In this document: piece by piece, positions 6,701 through 6,868 of the stretch
How the letters are laid out: every line of letters starts with the position of its first letter
Numbering within the stretch: the first letter of the stretch is position 1
Source: Prado023 sp039812125
Lineage (GTDB): Bacteria > Actinomycetota > Actinomycetes > S36-B12 > CAIYMF01
Direction: 5' to 3'
NCBI GenBank assembly: GCA_039812125.1
Contig: JBDHZV010000135.1
Location: 1-6,868 of the forward strand
Length of the DNA stretch: 6,868 nt
Program-made: the position numbers and the translations under genes
The notes under the pieces: generated by a model
Told to the model about the DNA's origin: nothing
Database searches by the model: none
What the model saw: only the letters and a program-made list of their open reading frames with translations

Positions 6701-6868
6701 TCAGTGGGGGAGCCCACCAGGGGCGCTGGGCCGGTCAGCCGCGTCACCGGTGAACCCGTCGACCCAGGCCTGCATGCGCTGGGCGAAGAACGGGGTCGCA
6801 TCCGGGTAGACCCACGCCAGCTGCCCGGTCACCTCGAGGGTCACCAGTCCGTGCCACTGCGCCCACCC
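6701..6868 (-). CDS. C-terminal end of a probable TetR-family transcriptional regulator (5' part outside window)
   Basis: On the - strand an open frame enters from the right edge and ends at TGA (complement of 6701-6703), giving 55 visible residues. It begins GWAQWHGLVTLEVTGQLAW, which resembles the final helices of TetR-type regulators with a WHG-like ligand-binding domain, in which a W-x-x-x-HGL-V-x-LE motif recurs near the C-terminus. The tail after DGFTGD is Ala/Pro/Gly-rich and likely disordered. The frame is open through to the edge and lies tail to tail with glnD, ending 58 bases past the glnD stop. The DNA-binding helix-turn-helix is not visible, so the family call rests on this motif alone. 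The regulated gene cannot be inferred. Confidence 0.6.
   Translation of the reverse strand, partial: GWAQWHGLVTLEVTGQLAWVYPDATPFFAQRMQAWVDGFTGDAADRPSAPGGLPH

Noticed and set aside
4507..6801. 764-codon open frame antisense to glnD
   Set aside because: High-GC coding DNA leaves antisense frames free of stops. The product is Gly/Gln/Arg/His-rich low-complexity sequence with no family motif, while the + strand encodes an intact four-domain GlnD.
6219..6809. 196-codon + strand frame overlapping the glnD end and the tetR 3' end
   Set aside because: It is a Gly/Arg/Ala-rich shadow frame running through the second ACT domain of GlnD and antisense to the regulator; no motif or ribosome binding site supports it.
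1..6868. CRISPR array, tRNA, rRNA, insertion sequence or phage/defence genes
   Set aside because: No regularly spaced repeats, tRNA-like or rRNA-like sequence, transposase motifs or terminal inverted repeats were seen; nearly all bases are accounted for by core genes.

Overview
The window is a high-GC chromosomal segment of an actinobacterium (Actinomycetota). The evidence is strong G/C bias at third codon positions, GTG starts, good Shine-Dalgarno sequences, a proline-rich linker typical of actinobacterial SMC, and the gene order smc-ftsY-amtB-glnB-glnD. This order is known from actinobacteria such as Mycobacterium. The genus cannot be fixed from the sequence alone.

Layout on the + strand: the 3' third of smc (cut by the left edge), a complete ftsY, a regulatory gap of about 255 bases, then amtB and glnB overlapping by 4 bases (ATGA). 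A 118-base spacer with a perfect 14-bp stem-loop follows, then glnD. After glnD, a short GC-rich region holding a direct repeat and a possible two-way terminator separates it from a converging gene on the - strand. That gene is cut by the right edge, and its visible C-terminus looks like a TetR-family regulator.

The genes fall into two jobs. SMC (chromosome condensation and segregation) and FtsY (SRP receptor for co-translational membrane insertion) are housekeeping. AmtB, the PII protein and GlnD form the nitrogen-sensing module. GlnD modifies and demodifies PII on Tyr51 according to glutamine status, PII binds AmtB and closes it when nitrogen is plentiful, and AmtB takes up ammonium when it is scarce. 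A candidate GlnR-type operator (GTCAC-n6-GAAAC) upstream of amtB suggests nitrogen control of amtB-glnB, with glnD possibly tuned down by the hairpin in front of it.

I found no undescribed system here. It is a well-conserved core locus. The points worth a second look are regulatory (the amtB upstream region and the glnB-glnD hairpin), a near-perfect 18-base repeat that duplicates the glnD stop-codon region, and the TetR gene next to glnD.
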